64,000 nucleotides of DNA from Fulvia fulva (GCF_020509005.1 NC_063018.1:310001-374000); one strand, 5' to 3'; numbered from the stretch's first letter, positions 41,185-52,407 are shown. The notes: generated by a model from the sequence alone, not told the origin. Program-made: numbers and translations.

Positions 41185-41805
41185 TCACACCATCTCCTTA
41201 ACCCCATGTCTACTCCCCTCAAGAACCCTCCTAACCTTCCCCAAAACCCTCCTCTTCCTACTCTCCCCCTCGCCCTCCTCACCCGCCTCATCTTCTTCCC
41301 CAACCTCCACCAACCCATACTTCCCCACCATCTCCCCATCCTCCAACACCGTCAAATCCTTAAAAAACTGCTTCTCCACCCCCTCCGGCACCTTGAACTT
41401 CCCACTCTCCAGCTCCACCGCATCAGGCGCAGTCGGGGCCAACTCCTCTTCAGTAGGCGGTAGCTTCGTCCCGAAGAGATCGTGCTCGGTCATAGATATT
41501 GACGACTTGGAGGAGGAATTTGTGAGGGTTGATACGTCTGAGCTGGTGGAGGATCCGGTCTTGCCGGAGGCGATGGAGCCGGTTGTGGAGAGGCGCGAGG
41601 AGGAAGGGGAAGCTGAAGCGTCTGAGGAGCGGTCTTTTTCTTTTGTGCGGAGGCCTAGGAGGTCGCAGTAGTAGGACTTGTCTGATGCCGTGGAGAATTT
41701 CGAAGAAGTGGTTGGTTTGCCAGATCCGATGGAGCGGATACTGCTTGCAGCGCGTTTGTGACCGCTTTGAGGTGGTGAGTCGGAGAGTGAGATTTCGGCG
41801 GCCAT
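41185..41805 (-). CDS. Hypothetical serine-rich protein, 206 aa
   Basis: A single exon starts at ATG 41805 (MAAEISLSDSPPQ). The first 100 residues are Ser/Thr-rich and disordered, with the short motif KSYYCDLLGLRTKEKD. The second half has a mixed charged region (TEHDLFGTKLPPTEEEL; VEKQFFKDLTVLEDGEMVGKYGLVEV), an acidic run, and a basic helical end (SRKRRVLGKVRRVLEGSRHG). Codon use is strongly biased, consistent with real coding DNA. No known domain is recognised. The HET remnant lies 243 nt downstream on the same strand. Confidence 0.6.
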   Translation of the reverse strand: MAAEISLSDSPPQSGHKRAASSIRSIGSGKPTTSSKFSTASDKSYYCDLLGLRTKEKDRSSDASASPSSSRLSTTGSIASGKTGSSTSSDVSTLTNSSSKSSISMTEHDLFGTKLPPTEEELAPTAPDAVELESGKFKVPEGVEKQFFKDLTVLEDGEMVGKYGLVEVGEEDEAGEEGEGESRKRRVLGKVRRVLEGSRHGVKEMV

Positions 41806-42150
41806 TTCGTTTGCTCTGGCTGCGATTGGTTCGTTTAGTGGGCAGTGTTGAATAGGCCAGAGAGCAGAATTTTCAATTTCGAAAGTGGAACTTGGAGCCG
41901 GCTGCTGTTAGTTGGAGAAAGAAGATGTCGTTTCTTGTTGTGTGATGTCACTGTGGGCTACGAGGTAGGGTATCCTGGCAATATGATCAGCAATAGTATA
42001 GAGCGGCACATGCACGACATGAGTCGATCACGGCCACACTCGCCACATAACGGTATGTGCTGAGCGATGCGGGCGCTATCCGCAGGTTTCACTTGGCGCG
42101 TCCAGATCGTGGGTACTGCGATGGCGATCAGATGGGTCCGTAGACGGTTA
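41806..42150. other. Short intergenic region
   Basis: This 345 nt stretch should hold the promoter of the serine-rich gene and the 3' flank of the alpha/beta hydrolase gene, both on the minus strand. Nothing else was seen. Confidence 0.4.
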
Positions 42151-43864
42151 TTAAGTACTTACTGAACCTGAGTTACAATATGCCCTTACTACCTTCACAA
42201 GCTTCGTCCTCTTCTCCTTGGTATCGAAGACTTGCGCATGATCCGTGTCTTCGAACCAGATCACTTCTAGACCTTGGCCTTGCCATCGCGACTGCTTCCA
42301 GTCGCTGGCCGATAGCGACACATATTCTGGTGGGCCCTTGACCAATGCTGGATCGCCTGATTTACGAGACTGCACTGCTCGCGAAAGATACTTTCCAACG
42401 ACCTCGGTATCAACGATCAAGTCTCTGCCGGCGACACTGACAGTGACTCGCATGCCTTTACTGACTAGGGGTAAGAGATCCTAAACAGGGTCAGCATCGA
42501 GAAAACAGCACGCATCGTATGGTGCCGATGCCCCGAGAATAATACGTACCTCCAACCACAGCACATTATCAGTCCAAAAGAAGTGCCTGCCCAATGTATG
42601 TGCAACGCCCGGATCCTGACTAGCAAAGTACCACAACTGCCACTCGTTCGCTGCCTTGGGCTGCCGTACGGTGAAGTTGTAAGCCACGTCAGGTGTATGC
42701 AGCAGAAAGGTCACAGGATCGATAAGCAAGACTGAATCAACCCTCGGCTGCAGGAGCTCATTGCGCAAGATATGCGTAGTCAGCACACTGCCATAGCTGT
42801 GTGAGACCAACACAAATTTTTCAAATCCATGGAAATCGAGAATCTTGAGCAGTTCTCGGCACATCTCATCCTTTCCCATGATCTGGTGCGTTAGGCGAAA
42901 GCTGATCGCCATAATCTCGACTGCGATGACACCGACTTGACCATCGTCGTCGGGTTTGCAATCGTCGACGTGCTCGTTGAGATCCTTGAAGAAGTTGACG
43001 TATGGGTATAATCCGATCCCAATTCCGTGAATGAACACCATAGGCAAGCGTGTCTTCGAGGTGTGAGGCCTATGCCAGTAGGTAATGTGCTTCGCTGGCG
43101 ATCGCTTGGTAGCAGTCAGGGCAATAGGTCGTAGTGGGAACAGTTCAAAGAAGCTGCTGTACGACTGTCGATGGAAATGATACCCGTTGATGCTCAGGCG
43201 CACGTAGGCAAGGAAGTCCACGAAGCCGACCATAAAGTACCAGAGCAAGCTCCGATGGGACATATCGATGCGATCAAGTGTCAGGCGTAATGGTCCAGCT
43301 CTGCCGTTTCCTAATGCGAATGACTTCCCGAGCAGCTGTTCCAGCTCTGTGAAGCTGTCAGTGACCCGTATATGACAGCATGTAGCCAGAATCCCGCCCA
43401 CCATAGCGGCCTGTCTTACCTGAAGCATATCCCTCTAATTCGCCATCATTCTTCCCATCCTTCTCAATCCTGCCTTCGAAGAAAGCCCAAGCAAGCCAAC
43501 TCTTCACTCCATCTCTGCCAATATCCTCAAATAGTGCACCCTTGAACCAATACCGTATGTTGTTCTCCACAGCCTCCGGATCTATGTTTGCGATCACTCG
43601 ATTGAAGAGCGCCTGCCTTTCGCTTTTGCTGCGCAATTCAGGATGTATCGCTGGCGTTTGCAGGAAATTGTGGAGCCAGATGATCGAGACGCAATACCAA
43701 ATCGCTTCAGTCCATAGCCAGATCTTGATCGGGAGAGGGACGATAGATAGTGCTGGTATCATCCATTGCAGACAGGCATATACCACACCCAGAGGTCCAA
43801 TTGATTGCAGGCCGAAGATGCAGACGCGTATGAAGGCATACTCGGCTGGGGAGGAGTTGATCAT
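42151..43864 (-). CDS. Alpha/beta hydrolase, membrane-associated
   Basis: Exons 43864-43420, 43346-42550 and 42480-42151 give about 523 aa. Introns are 73 nt (GTAAGA...CTGAC...CACAG) and 69 nt (GTACGT...CTGAC...TTTAG); both junctions keep frame. N-terminal hydrophobic stretches (YAFIRVCIFGLQSIGPLGVVYACLQ, ALSIVPLPIKIWLW) suggest one or two membrane anchors. The hydrolase core has the oxyanion HGIGIG (from H255), the nucleophile elbow SHSYG (S332), LLIDP with D358 as a likely acid, and H495 in EDTDHAQVF. This is a complete catalytic triad. The start at 43864 (MINSSPAEYAF) was chosen because the preceding in-frame ATGs (44035, 44062) would add a basic low-complexity leader. The substrate, probably an ester or lipid, is unknown. 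Confidence 0.85.
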
Positions 43865-44196
43865 CGTGGGAGGTACTGAGGTGGTCTCAGGAACGAGTGC
43901 GCAGCAACATGAACGCTTTCCATATTCGAAGGCGATCTCATGGTAGTGGACATGATTGCTGCCTTGTGGAGAGGTGAGGTGTCGAACGATAAAGAAGCAG
44001 GAACGAGAACGACGGGCAACGCGTGAAAGTTTCATGGAAAGCGCGCCGAGAGCACGCGTCATTGGACGTTGACAGGGGCCGGACAAAGCTCCGTTCGGCA
44101 CATGGAAACATGTGAAAGACGCAGGAACAAGGCCAGCGTTCTCGTTATCTCGTTGCAGTCATTCCTCGTCACTTCGTCAATCGTGACCTGACGCTC

Positions 44197-45011
44197 TCAC
44201 TCTTCCGGTCGCGTCGCCAAAGCCACCATGGAGAACTCCGTGTTCCCCTGTGCCTCGCGCAAGTACTTCCGCACGCCCAACTCGACTGCCCGCTCACTCA
44301 GACAATCCTCATGCTCCTCGAGAGCACCTCTCGCGATCGGACCGTTCCATCCGCCCTCCATCTCATACAGCTGCCCGTCCTTGCCTTTGACGAAAGTGAT
44401 GAAGTGGTAGCCGCATCGCTCCGCAGCGTCTGGGGCCTTCGAATCGCCCTTGACGGCCGAAGCCATGTGAGCCTTTTCGAGCTCCTCCGAGTTGTACAGA
44501 ACATCTGCGCGCGGGAGAGGCTTCAAGGGTTCAGCCTCGGTCAAGAGCTTTGAGATGAGAGATCCAGGCTGGACGAATTGCTGAGCGCTACCGTTACCGA
44601 CGGCGTGAATGAGGGAATACAGCCCGCAGGCATTGCCGATGGTTTGCTTGAACCAGATTACTGGCTCGTCGCCGCCTGAGCCATCGTAGGTGAGCTCTTT
44701 GGAGCCGGTATCGTGTGTGTCGCGTACGCGGTGCCACACATCGGCAGGCGAGATGAAGATGATCTGGTATGTGCTCAGCAATGTGGTTATATCTGACGTG
44801 CTGAAGTGCTTACTGCGTGGCATGGACGTGGCACCATCGCCAGGAGATCTGGCTCGTCGATGCTGTAGATGTCGTAGAAGCCCAGCTCAGGTGAGATTCC
44901 AAGTCGATGGATGAGATCAGTGAAGACCTCTGGGCTGTTCTCCAGTGGGATGAGGACTTTCTTGCCATCTTCTCGGATGTGCACGCCGGGTCTCGCAGAG
45001 GTGGTCGCCAT
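44197..45011 (-). CDS. Ubiquitin carboxyl-terminal hydrolase (UCH family, Yuh1/UCH-L3-like)
   Basis: Exons 45011-44814 and 44763-44197 give about 254 aa. The 50 nt intron (GTAAGC...ACCAG) restores VPRPCHAIIFISPADVWHRVRD. UCH landmarks are clear: DEPVIWFKQTIGNACGLYSLIHAVGN with oxyanion Q106 and catalytic C112; the variable crossover loop; and the catalytic H186 in CGYHFITFV. The third catalytic position, normally Asp in (Y)ELDG, reads YEMEGGWNGP, so E202 replaces Asp after a one-residue insertion. The enzyme cleaves small adducts from the ubiquitin C-terminus and helps recycle ubiquitin in the cytosol. The Glu substitution probably preserves activity, but I cannot show that. Length matches the family (about 230-255 aa). 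Confidence 0.92.
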
Positions 45012-46335
45012 GTTGGTGGTAGGACTTCTGTTGTCAGTGTGGAGAGGAGACACCACTAACTTTTGTTTTGTTTGCTTGCTGCAACCAAGATGATCTGCAC
45101 CCATGCACATGCGTAAGGCGTCGGTGCCTGGTAGGAGAGTTGCTGACTAAAGCCTTAGCTCGACCACACTTCCTTCATTCACTCGCACATCTCAACATCC
45201 GGCACCGATCATGCCACCGACGCTAGTTCGCAAGACATCAAGACTTCGCTGTGCTCGTATCAGTACGAAGCGGCGTGAACATAAAACCGGCCGAGAGGAT
45301 CAAACACAAGCGACATTGAAACATGACTCGAGTTGTGATTGCTTGTAGCACATCCCAGACTTTCTCTGGCAGCTGTCATTCGCCACTGTGACAAGTACGC
45401 AAGAAATGCGGAGCCTCATGACGAATCCTTTGCGCACGACACGTACTCGTTGGCCGGACTTCAACGACACCACTGGACGAATTGCTTCTTACAGGTAAAG
45501 CAGGCTCGAAGAAGTAATTGTATTTCTGTGGCTGCACATGCCCACTGCACTACCTCAATGGCTGCCAGGCAGCCAACGTTCACGGTGTGCAGCAGCGTAA
45601 GAGCTCCATGTCAAGGATTCACTCATGCCGTAACAGTTCAGCAGCCTCGACATTCCACGCAACCAGATGGCTTGTTGGCAGGCACTTCCTGACACAACAT
45701 TCTGACCGGATACAGTAAAAGCCGAACATGTATCAAGAAGTATGGACTCACAGAATGACGCGTTGCACCCAGATGATACCTCCATAGTAGACATGCGGAA
45801 CCGCACCCGATGGCTCTACACATCATACGTCCCTTCATACTGCAGGACGGTGACCTGAAGGCGACAGGGGGTTACTCTATCACAGAGAGCACAGTAGAGC
45901 TCGTGCGCGCCACCAAGTTCTCGGGTCTCTCATTGCACCAGCTGTTGTTCCCATGAGACGAAATGCAGGCATGGAAGTTATGATGCAGAGACTGTCATCG
46001 GCCCTCGTAGTTTGTCCGAGTACTCTCATTACGTCCGTAGGAGAGGGCGGTGCAGTGCTATCATGCGACTCTGCTACGATCGATATGACCCAGAACATCT
46101 GTAACAAGCACTGCCAAGTCCATCCTTGAACTCGCCCTGCTAACAAGATGAACAGTGGAGATACGCGACAGTACGAGGTTGCATACGACGACGGCGACAG
46201 AGGCTCTCTGAGACTCTCGATCTACTATAAAATACCCTCCAGAAGACCAAATACTCTGCCTCCTCAACATACAATAGCTTGAACAGCATCTTTCCCACCG
46301 TCTCTACATCGTATCAACCCCGACCATACATCAAC
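45012..46335. other. 1.3 kb intergenic region
   Basis: Divergent promoters of the UCH gene (minus) and the hydrophobin gene (plus) lie here. Several open frames of 60-120 codons occur but overlap on both strands and carry no motif. A clear TATA box precedes the hydrophobin gene. Confidence 0.45.
46226..46234 (+). promoter_or_regulatory. TATA box of the hydrophobin gene
   Basis: TATAAAATA lies 110 bp upstream of ATG 46336. The leader after it is rich in CA, as in highly expressed fungal genes. This suits a strongly regulated surface protein. Confidence 0.6.
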
Positions 46336-46959
46336 ATGCGCTCCTTCATCGTCGCCTCCCTAGCCCTCAGCGCCAGCATCGCATCCGCCATGCCTCAGCT
46401 CCAGGCTCGCCAACAAGCCTATGACCACCAAGGCAACGCCGCCGTCGATGCACAGCAGAACTACCGTCCTCAGGGCTACTCCGACAACACCTACCCAGGT
46501 AACACTCAGGTCGACGCTGACGATAACGTTCGTCCCAATGGCCAGACCTACAGCGGGTATCAATACACTTCCGGCTCTGGCGGCGGAGCTGGCTACGGCT
46601 ACGATCACAGGGACGACGACATCGATGCTTTCACGTGCCCCGGCCTGCAAGCGGTACCGCAGTGCTGTGAGCTGAATGCTTTGGGGGTTGTGTCGGCTAG
46701 CTGCAAGAACCGTAGGTCTTCGCGTCGAGGGTTGTGGACTTGGTGATGGATGCTGATGACATTCGTAGCGACGAACACGCCGCATGACAAGGACTCCTTT
46801 AACGAGGATTGTGCTCAGGATGGAAAGACGGCGCAGTGTTGTCTTTTGCCGTTGTTGGTGAGTTGATACCTTTCGATTTTGTGGCTACGGCGAGGAGACA
46901 TGCTGATCAGTGTTCCATTTTCGCAGGCTGGTGTCAGTGTCGCTTGCAATGACATCTAG
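46336..46959 (+). CDS. Class II hydrophobin with extended N-terminal region
   Basis: Exons 46336-46711, 46769-46857 and 46927-46959 give 165 aa. Introns are 57 nt (GTAGGT...CTGAT...CGTAG) and 69 nt (GTGAGT...CGCAG). A signal peptide (MRSFIVASLALSASIASA) precedes about 80 residues of Gln/Asn/Tyr/Gly-rich sequence. That stretch contains two related blocks (AVDAQQNYRPQGYS and QVDADDNVRPNGQTYS). The eight hydrophobin cysteines are at 101, 110, 111, 123, 140, 149, 150 and 162, spaced C-X8-CC-X11-C-X16-C-X8-CC-X11-C, the class II pattern. Class II hydrophobins self-assemble at air-water and wall interfaces and are secreted. Most are about 100 aa, so the long repeat-bearing N-terminus is atypical. 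Raw translation without splicing shows only four of the cysteines. Confidence 0.93.
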
Positions 46960-47556
46960 GTTCGCTGTAGTTTGGGAATCTCGACAGCTGTGTGGCGACG
47001 TTGCCACGTCCACTCGTCACGCTGGTTGAGTTTTGTGCATAAGCGCGGACCTGTAGTATAGATGATTCTGGTTATATGTACTTGTAGTTATGGTTCTTGC
47101 AGTGAGCGTTATTTCATATCTCGCTATGATCACTGCTGTTACGTCCGTCGCCAGACTGAGGGAGCGGCTGTGAAACTGGGCGTCCACTGTTGGTTAGTCT
47201 TTTACCACGGTCTCCGCGTGCAAGCGTGCTGTAGGGTCGAGTGGTAACAACGACATGTAGCGGTCAAAACTTTGGGTGATGTGCCAGCAAACATGTGAGT
47301 GCACGAAAGGTGAAGCGTGAATGTGGAAAGTTGATGTCGGAGTTCCTCGCGGGCCGGGTCCTCCTCGGCATGGTCGATGGAGCTTCGTCAGTGGAAGCTG
47401 CCTCCGAGTCGGACACCAAACACCAAACACCAAACACCACCACCCCAACTCAACATCATCGCCCACACCACCTCATCACTTCCACTCCATACACGCCGTC
47501 ATCAACATCTCCGATACTCTGAATCACCCCCTTGACCACACCACACCACCGCCACC
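46960..47556. other. Intergenic region
   Basis: This stretch holds the 3' UTR of the hydrophobin gene and the promoter/leader of RPT5. The leader just before 47557 is CAC/ACC-rich. No other gene was seen. Confidence 0.45.
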
Positions 47557-49067
47557 ATGTCGACACTCGAGGATCTGGATGACATGGAGCGCGATGGCAA
47601 GAAGGAGGAGAACAACGACGGCGACAAGGACAAGAAGCAGGACCAGAACGGCGATGCGGACATGAAGGATGCCGATGGCGAGAAGGAGGAGGATGAGAAG
47701 AAGGAAGAGGAAGACCTCATCGACTACGAAATCCTCAACTCCTCCACACGCGACATCGTAGCTCGGCGGCGACTGCTTGAAAACGACACACGAATCATGA
47801 AGAGCGAGTTCCAGCGACTATCACACGAGAAGCAGAGTATGGTCGACAAGATCAAGGACAATGTCGAGAAGATCGACAACAACAGACAACTACCATATCT
47901 CGTTGGCAACGTGGTCGAGATATTAGATCTGGACGTCGAGAAGGAGGCGGCAGAAGAGGGCGCCAACATCGACCTCGATGCCACTCGCGTCGGCAAGTCC
48001 GCCGTCATCAAGACATCCACACGACAAACCATCTTCCTGCCACTCATCGGACTGGTCGACCACGAGAAGCTCAAACCTGGTGATCTCATCGGTGTGAACA
48101 AGGACTCCTACCTCATTCTGGATACATTACCCGCCGAGTACGACAGCAGAGTGAAGGCTATGGAAGTCGATGAGAAGCCGACGGAGAAGTACACGGACGT
48201 TGGTGGTCTGGACAAGCAGATTGAGGAGTTGGTTGAGGCCGTGGTGTGGCCGATGAAGGAGGCAGAGCGCTTCAAGAAGATTGGCATCAAGGCGCCAAAG
48301 GGTATGCATATGAAACGACGTATAGATGAAGACCTGGACTAACACCCTTTGACAGGCGCGCTGATGTACGGCCCTCCCGGTACTGGCAAGACCCTCCTCG
48401 CCCGAGCCTGCGCCGCACAAACCGAGGCCACCTTCCTCAAGCTCGCTGGACCACAGCTCGTGCAAATGTTTATTGGAGATGGCGCGAAATTGGTCCGCGA
48501 CTGCTTCGCTCTTGCGAAAGAGAAGGCTCCTTCGATTATCTTCATCGACGAACTTGACGCCGTGGGCACAAAGCGTTTCGACAGCGACAAGTCTGGAGAC
48601 CGAGAAGTCCAGCGCACCATGTTGGAGCTTCTCAATCAGCTCGACGGTTTCGCGTCAGACGAGCGTATCAAGGTGCTTGCTGCAACGAATCGTGTCGACG
48701 TGCTCGACCCTGCGCTGCTGCGATCTGGTCGTTTGGACAGGAAGATCGAGTTCCCACTGCCAAACGAGGAAGCAAGAGCACAGATTCTGCGGATCCACAG
48801 CAGAAAGATGACGGTCGATGAGGGCGTCAACTGGCCCGAGTTGGCACGGAGTACGGACGAGTTCGGCGGTGCACAACTGAAGGCTGTATGCGTGGAGGCA
48901 GGCATGATTGCTCTGCGAAGTGGGCAGAGCAAGATCAGTCACGAGCATTATGTTGATGCTATTTCCGAAGTGCAGGCCAAGAAGAAGGTGAGTGGTGCTG
49001 TGCACCGATTGTGGACCAGACGCATACTGACAACGATTCACAGGACACTGTCAACTTCTACGCATAA
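47557..49067 (+). CDS. RPT5: 26S proteasome regulatory AAA-ATPase subunit RPT5 (6A)
   Basis: Exons 47557-48301, 48356-48987 and 49044-49067 give about 466 aa. Introns are 54 nt (GTATGC...CTAAC...GACAG) and 56 nt (GTGAGT...CTGAC...CACAG). The start has a GCCACCATG context. The order is an acidic/Lys N-terminus, a coiled coil ([27 protein letters not shown]), an OB-fold region, then the AAA+ domain. Walker A is GPPGTGKT (254-261), Walker B is [10 protein letters not shown] (D313-E314), then come the pore-loop and SRH motifs. The last exon encodes only DTVNFYA, so the C-terminal HbYX motif (FYA) that docks into the 20S alpha ring depends on splicing of intron 2. The protein unfolds and translocates ubiquitinated substrates in the 19S base, in nucleus and cytosol. 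Confidence 0.97.
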
Positions 49068-50047
49068 GCGAGGGAATGATACGACTGGATCATGGTACGA
49101 TAGCATAGCTCGGCGCCTCACGGAGCGCATCCATAGACGACCTGTACACTACCATCAGAATGAGAAGCGCTGCTACAAGTGTGGCAGCTCCACCTTCTGG
49201 CACGTCTTGTGCATGTTGCAAGACTACCGCAAGACTCGCGCGCTTCGTCTTGACATCGTATCGAGATGTGTACCATCGACTCGTGGTCGTCGTTTGGCAC
49301 CGGGCCGCAACTCGAATGATGTGCATACTGACACACGACACCTTTCCCTATAGGTACAGCTGACTCGCTGACAAGCCAGTTGCCAACGATTCCCAGATGT
49401 TGTCGCGATCGGAAGAGACGTTTGAGAATTGGGAGTCTCAAACCCCAACTGCATGTCATGGCGCTGCAATCGTCGGAGTCCGAGGTCATACATTCCAAAG
49501 AGCATTTTGCGCCTTACGAGGGCACTGTCATCAGTCCCTTGATCGTAGCAAACACACACAGCGTCATGCCTAACATGCCATGGAGGACTAAGAAGCAGCC
49601 GAAGCGACAAGATGCAGCTGCGCCGTCTGTGAAGAGGAAGCAAGTCAGCATACGGACCATTCTGCCGGCTTTGCTGGCGCTGTTTGGGTGAGGCGTGATG
49701 CCTCTGTGAGCTTGATGTTGATGTCGCTGATTGTGTATAGACCTGTCGTCTCGCCGCCGAAGTGAACGCGGAGAGAGTGGAGTTGGTGATGGGACTGCTT
49801 GGTACGTGTTGAAACAGCCAAAAGCTGGCCGCGAGGTTACATCAGCTTACTAGCATGGCTTTAGACATCGCGCACACCGCAGTCCAAAGACTATATATGT
49901 CGCCGCCCTGGATGAAAAGCTCTTCACATTTCTCTCACATTGCCTTCGCACTCCCGAGCCACCTTCATCAACGTGCCACCTCTTCATCGAACATAGGAGC
50001 GTCAACCACACCACGCAGACAAGTTTGACAAGACACCGCTGCTCAAC
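49068..50047. other. 1 kb intergenic region
   Basis: The 3' flank of RPT5 and the promoter of the next plus-strand gene lie here. A 77-codon plus-strand frame (about 49458-49691) ends in a short hydrophobic stretch, and minus-strand frames overlap it. None has enough support to call. Confidence 0.35.
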
Positions 50048-50899
50048 ATGGAGAACATGATGCACAGGTTGGATCTGACACCTGGCACTCCTAAGGACGT
50101 CCTCCAGAACTCCACGCCCAAACTTACTACGAAGGCTACTTTCCTTTCCTTGCCAGCAGAACTCCGCAACAAGGTCTACGAGCTGTACTTCGACGGCATC
50201 GACGACCGCATCAGAAGCTCCTGGATCCGCAGCGACGACGGCAGCTTCTGCTTCTCCATGCGCGACTTTGAAATCTTCCTAGCGAGCCGACAGGTCAACG
50301 CCGAATCCGCATCCTGGTTCTGGCACAAGCACCAGCATTACTTCCGCGGTGCAAAGTTCGTGTGGAGCACGTCTATCCGTTCCATCGCAGCGGCGTGGAA
50401 CCGGCACAGCCGTGCCTTCGCGGAAGAACCGGAGATCATGTACAACCTCGACGCGGATTCATGGTATGGATACCACGGCCCGCGCCATACAGCAAAGGTG
50501 AATGATCTCATGGATCTCCTTGAGAGAAGTCGCGCTTCGTATGATGAGGCTGGGGAGCGGCTTGTTGCTTTCACTGGGAGACATGATGTGGTGGAGAGTA
50601 TGCGTCTACCAGTTCAGGAGTCCGAGGTAGATTGCGAAGGCGATGACGGGTCTGTAGGGCGTGGATTTGGTCCTTGGTGTCGACAGCTGCGCGTCCAGTG
50701 CAATTTGGAGCCTTATAAGGTTCGGTTCTTGGAGTTTTACGCTTCTGATGGGGCAAAGGCATATAAATTTCGACTGCGGTTCTGTCTTAAGAACCAGGCT
50801 GTGTGGTTGAGTGGGCCGTTGTCGAGGTTGGATTGGGCGTTGATGGCAGAGGATGCCGTGCAGGGAAGGAGACGGCGGCGATTCATCGGAGGATTGTGA
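50048..50899 (+). CDS. F-box-like (LPAELRN-type) hypothetical protein
   Basis: The single-exon gene encodes 283 aa from MENMMHRLDLT. Residues about 35-50 read FLSLPAELRNKVYELYFD, the short F-box-like opening common in large Dothideomycete and Sordariomycete gene families. The following ~200 residues (FLASRQVNAESASWFWHKH; NDLMDLLERSRASYDEAGERL; CRQLRVQC) have the helix-rich layout of that family. The C-terminus is basic (GRRRRRF). True F-box proteins recruit substrates to SCF ubiquitin ligases; whether this subgroup binds Skp1 is not shown by the sequence. Confidence 0.7.
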   Translation: MENMMHRLDLTPGTPKDVLQNSTPKLTTKATFLSLPAELRNKVYELYFDGIDDRIRSSWIRSDDGSFCFSMRDFEIFLASRQVNAESASWFWHKHQHYFRGAKFVWSTSIRSIAAAWNRHSRAFAEEPEIMYNLDADSWYGYHGPRHTAKVNDLMDLLERSRASYDEAGERLVAFTGRHDVVESMRLPVQESEVDCEGDDGSVGRGFGPWCRQLRVQCNLEPYKVRFLEFYASDGAKAYKFRLRFCLKNQAVWLSGPLSRLDWALMAEDAVQGRRRRRFIGGL

Positions 50900-51654
50900 T
50901 AGCGGTACGGAGAATGTGATGATTTTGATGCTTGGGGGACGTCTTCGTCATCGACTGAGCTTGGTAAAAGGCCTTGTCGGAAGCAGCGTGTCTCGCCCGC
51001 AGTAGGCAACATTGCCACGCTGACATCCACTGGGAGCAGTCTTACCGCCATGGTATGGTACGAACTACGGCACATACATTTCACATGGCTCTATAGCAAT
51101 CAACGGCACGCGACGGGTTCGGTTGGTGGACTTATTATTGTCAGGTGTCTATCTAGCGACGGAGGTGGCACTTTGCCTGCCAGCCAGGTACTTCTTGCAC
51201 CTGTCGGGCTACTCCGCACCCAAATCAACAGTCCCGACTCGTGTCCATCGCACCATCATCCATGTTACTTCGGCCGACGCGTGTTGAGTAATGCTGTGAC
51301 TCCACCCCAATGTGCCAAGACTTCTCGTCCAGCCTTCTCTCTTGGTGCTGCTCATGCACGTGCTGGGAGGAAGCCTGCCTGTCGCTTCGGCGAGCGATAG
51401 CCACAGATCAAGTATGCACATGTTCGCCGTGCCGTCGTTGTAGACAGTATTGCTGCGTGATCAGTGGTCGAGAGACACGCCTGCTTTCCTTGACGCCGTA
51501 TGCTCGTATTCGTAACGCTCCAATGTGGCTTTGCTCTTTCTGTTCTGCAGGTTGTGGATCATTTTCGGTTCGTGTATTGCTCGTTATGTCATCGTTGTAG
51601 GTGTCGTGCTGAGGCGCCCCAATGTGATCCTTTGTCGCGCGCCCCCGTGACCTT
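50900..51654. other. Intergenic region between convergent genes
   Basis: This 755 nt stretch follows the plus-strand F-box-like gene and precedes the stop of the minus-strand gene at 51655. No coding exon could be supported. Confidence 0.4.
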
Positions 51655-52407
51655 CTAACCAGCAGAACGTTGGCGCTGCTGCTTCTCCAGCTGTAACAGC
51701 AGCTCCATCAACTCGACCTGTGGAGCAGGACCGAAAGGACTACGCGCGTCCTCTGCGATTCTCTTGAACGCGGCCTGTACTTTCTCATGAGGCTCAGAGA
51801 CGAGGTGTGCGGAGTCAAGGCTGGTGACCTTGGCCTTGAGCCAGTTGGCGTACTGCCCGATGCATACCATCTGGCTACCTGCTCTGACGACGAGTGGCAT
51901 GGCGATGAGCATCAGCTGACCGTGGAGTTGGGAGTCTCGAACACCGCGCGTAGCTTCTGTGGCCTTCTTCGAGTGATGTTTGAGTGCTACGTACTCCTTG
52001 CGGGTATCGAGCATGGCGCTAAAGATGCCATTGAGGTATGGGCCCATAGCTTCGCGGCGGATGAGCTTGTGGACCTCGAGTATGGCTGGACGAGTAACGG
52101 CAACATCGAGACTGCCGCTGTCTGCATCGATCTTGATATCCTCGAAGATACCGTCGTAGATCTTGAGGAGCACCTCTGGTGGCGCCTTCTCGAGGAAGGG
52201 GCATGACTTCTTTGACTGGTCCTGCTTTGTTGCGACATTGATATCCTTGTCGCAAGCTTTGTCGTTGGTGACTAGTTTGTTGGTAATCTGCCACTCCGCA
52301 TACTTCGAGATTCTGACAACGACACTGCCATCGTCGATGCTGTCGTGTTCCTCCTTGCGAACCATAGCTAGAGGCGTGTTTCCGGCCGAGTCCTTCTGCG
52401 AAGACAT
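51655..52407 (-). CDS. F-box-like hypothetical protein
   Basis: The single-exon frame encodes 250 aa from ATG 52407 (MSSQKDSAGN). After a polar N-terminus of about 75 residues comes FLEKAPPEVLLKIYDGIFEDI, an F-box-like helix pair (xPPEVLLKIY). Then AVTRPAILEVHKLIRREAMGPY follows, as in proteins of the LPAELRN group where a 'QVNRQIRSEA' element follows the box. The remainder is helical, and the C-terminus (LMELLLQLEKQQRQRSAG) is a short coiled coil. This is a tentative family assignment; function is unknown. Confidence 0.62.
   Translation of the reverse strand: MSSQKDSAGNTPLAMVRKEEHDSIDDGSVVVRISKYAEWQITNKLVTNDKACDKDINVATKQDQSKKSCPFLEKAPPEVLLKIYDGIFEDIKIDADSGSLDVAVTRPAILEVHKLIRREAMGPYLNGIFSAMLDTRKEYVALKHHSKKATEATRGVRDSQLHGQLMLIAMPLVVRAGSQMVCIGQYANWLKAKVTSLDSAHLVSEPHEKVQAAFKRIAEDARSPFGPAPQVELMELLLQLEKQQRQRSAG

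Noticed and set aside
49118..49691. Possible small gene on either strand after RPT5
   Set aside because: Frames on both strands are short, conflict with each other and no splice combination gave a convincing protein.
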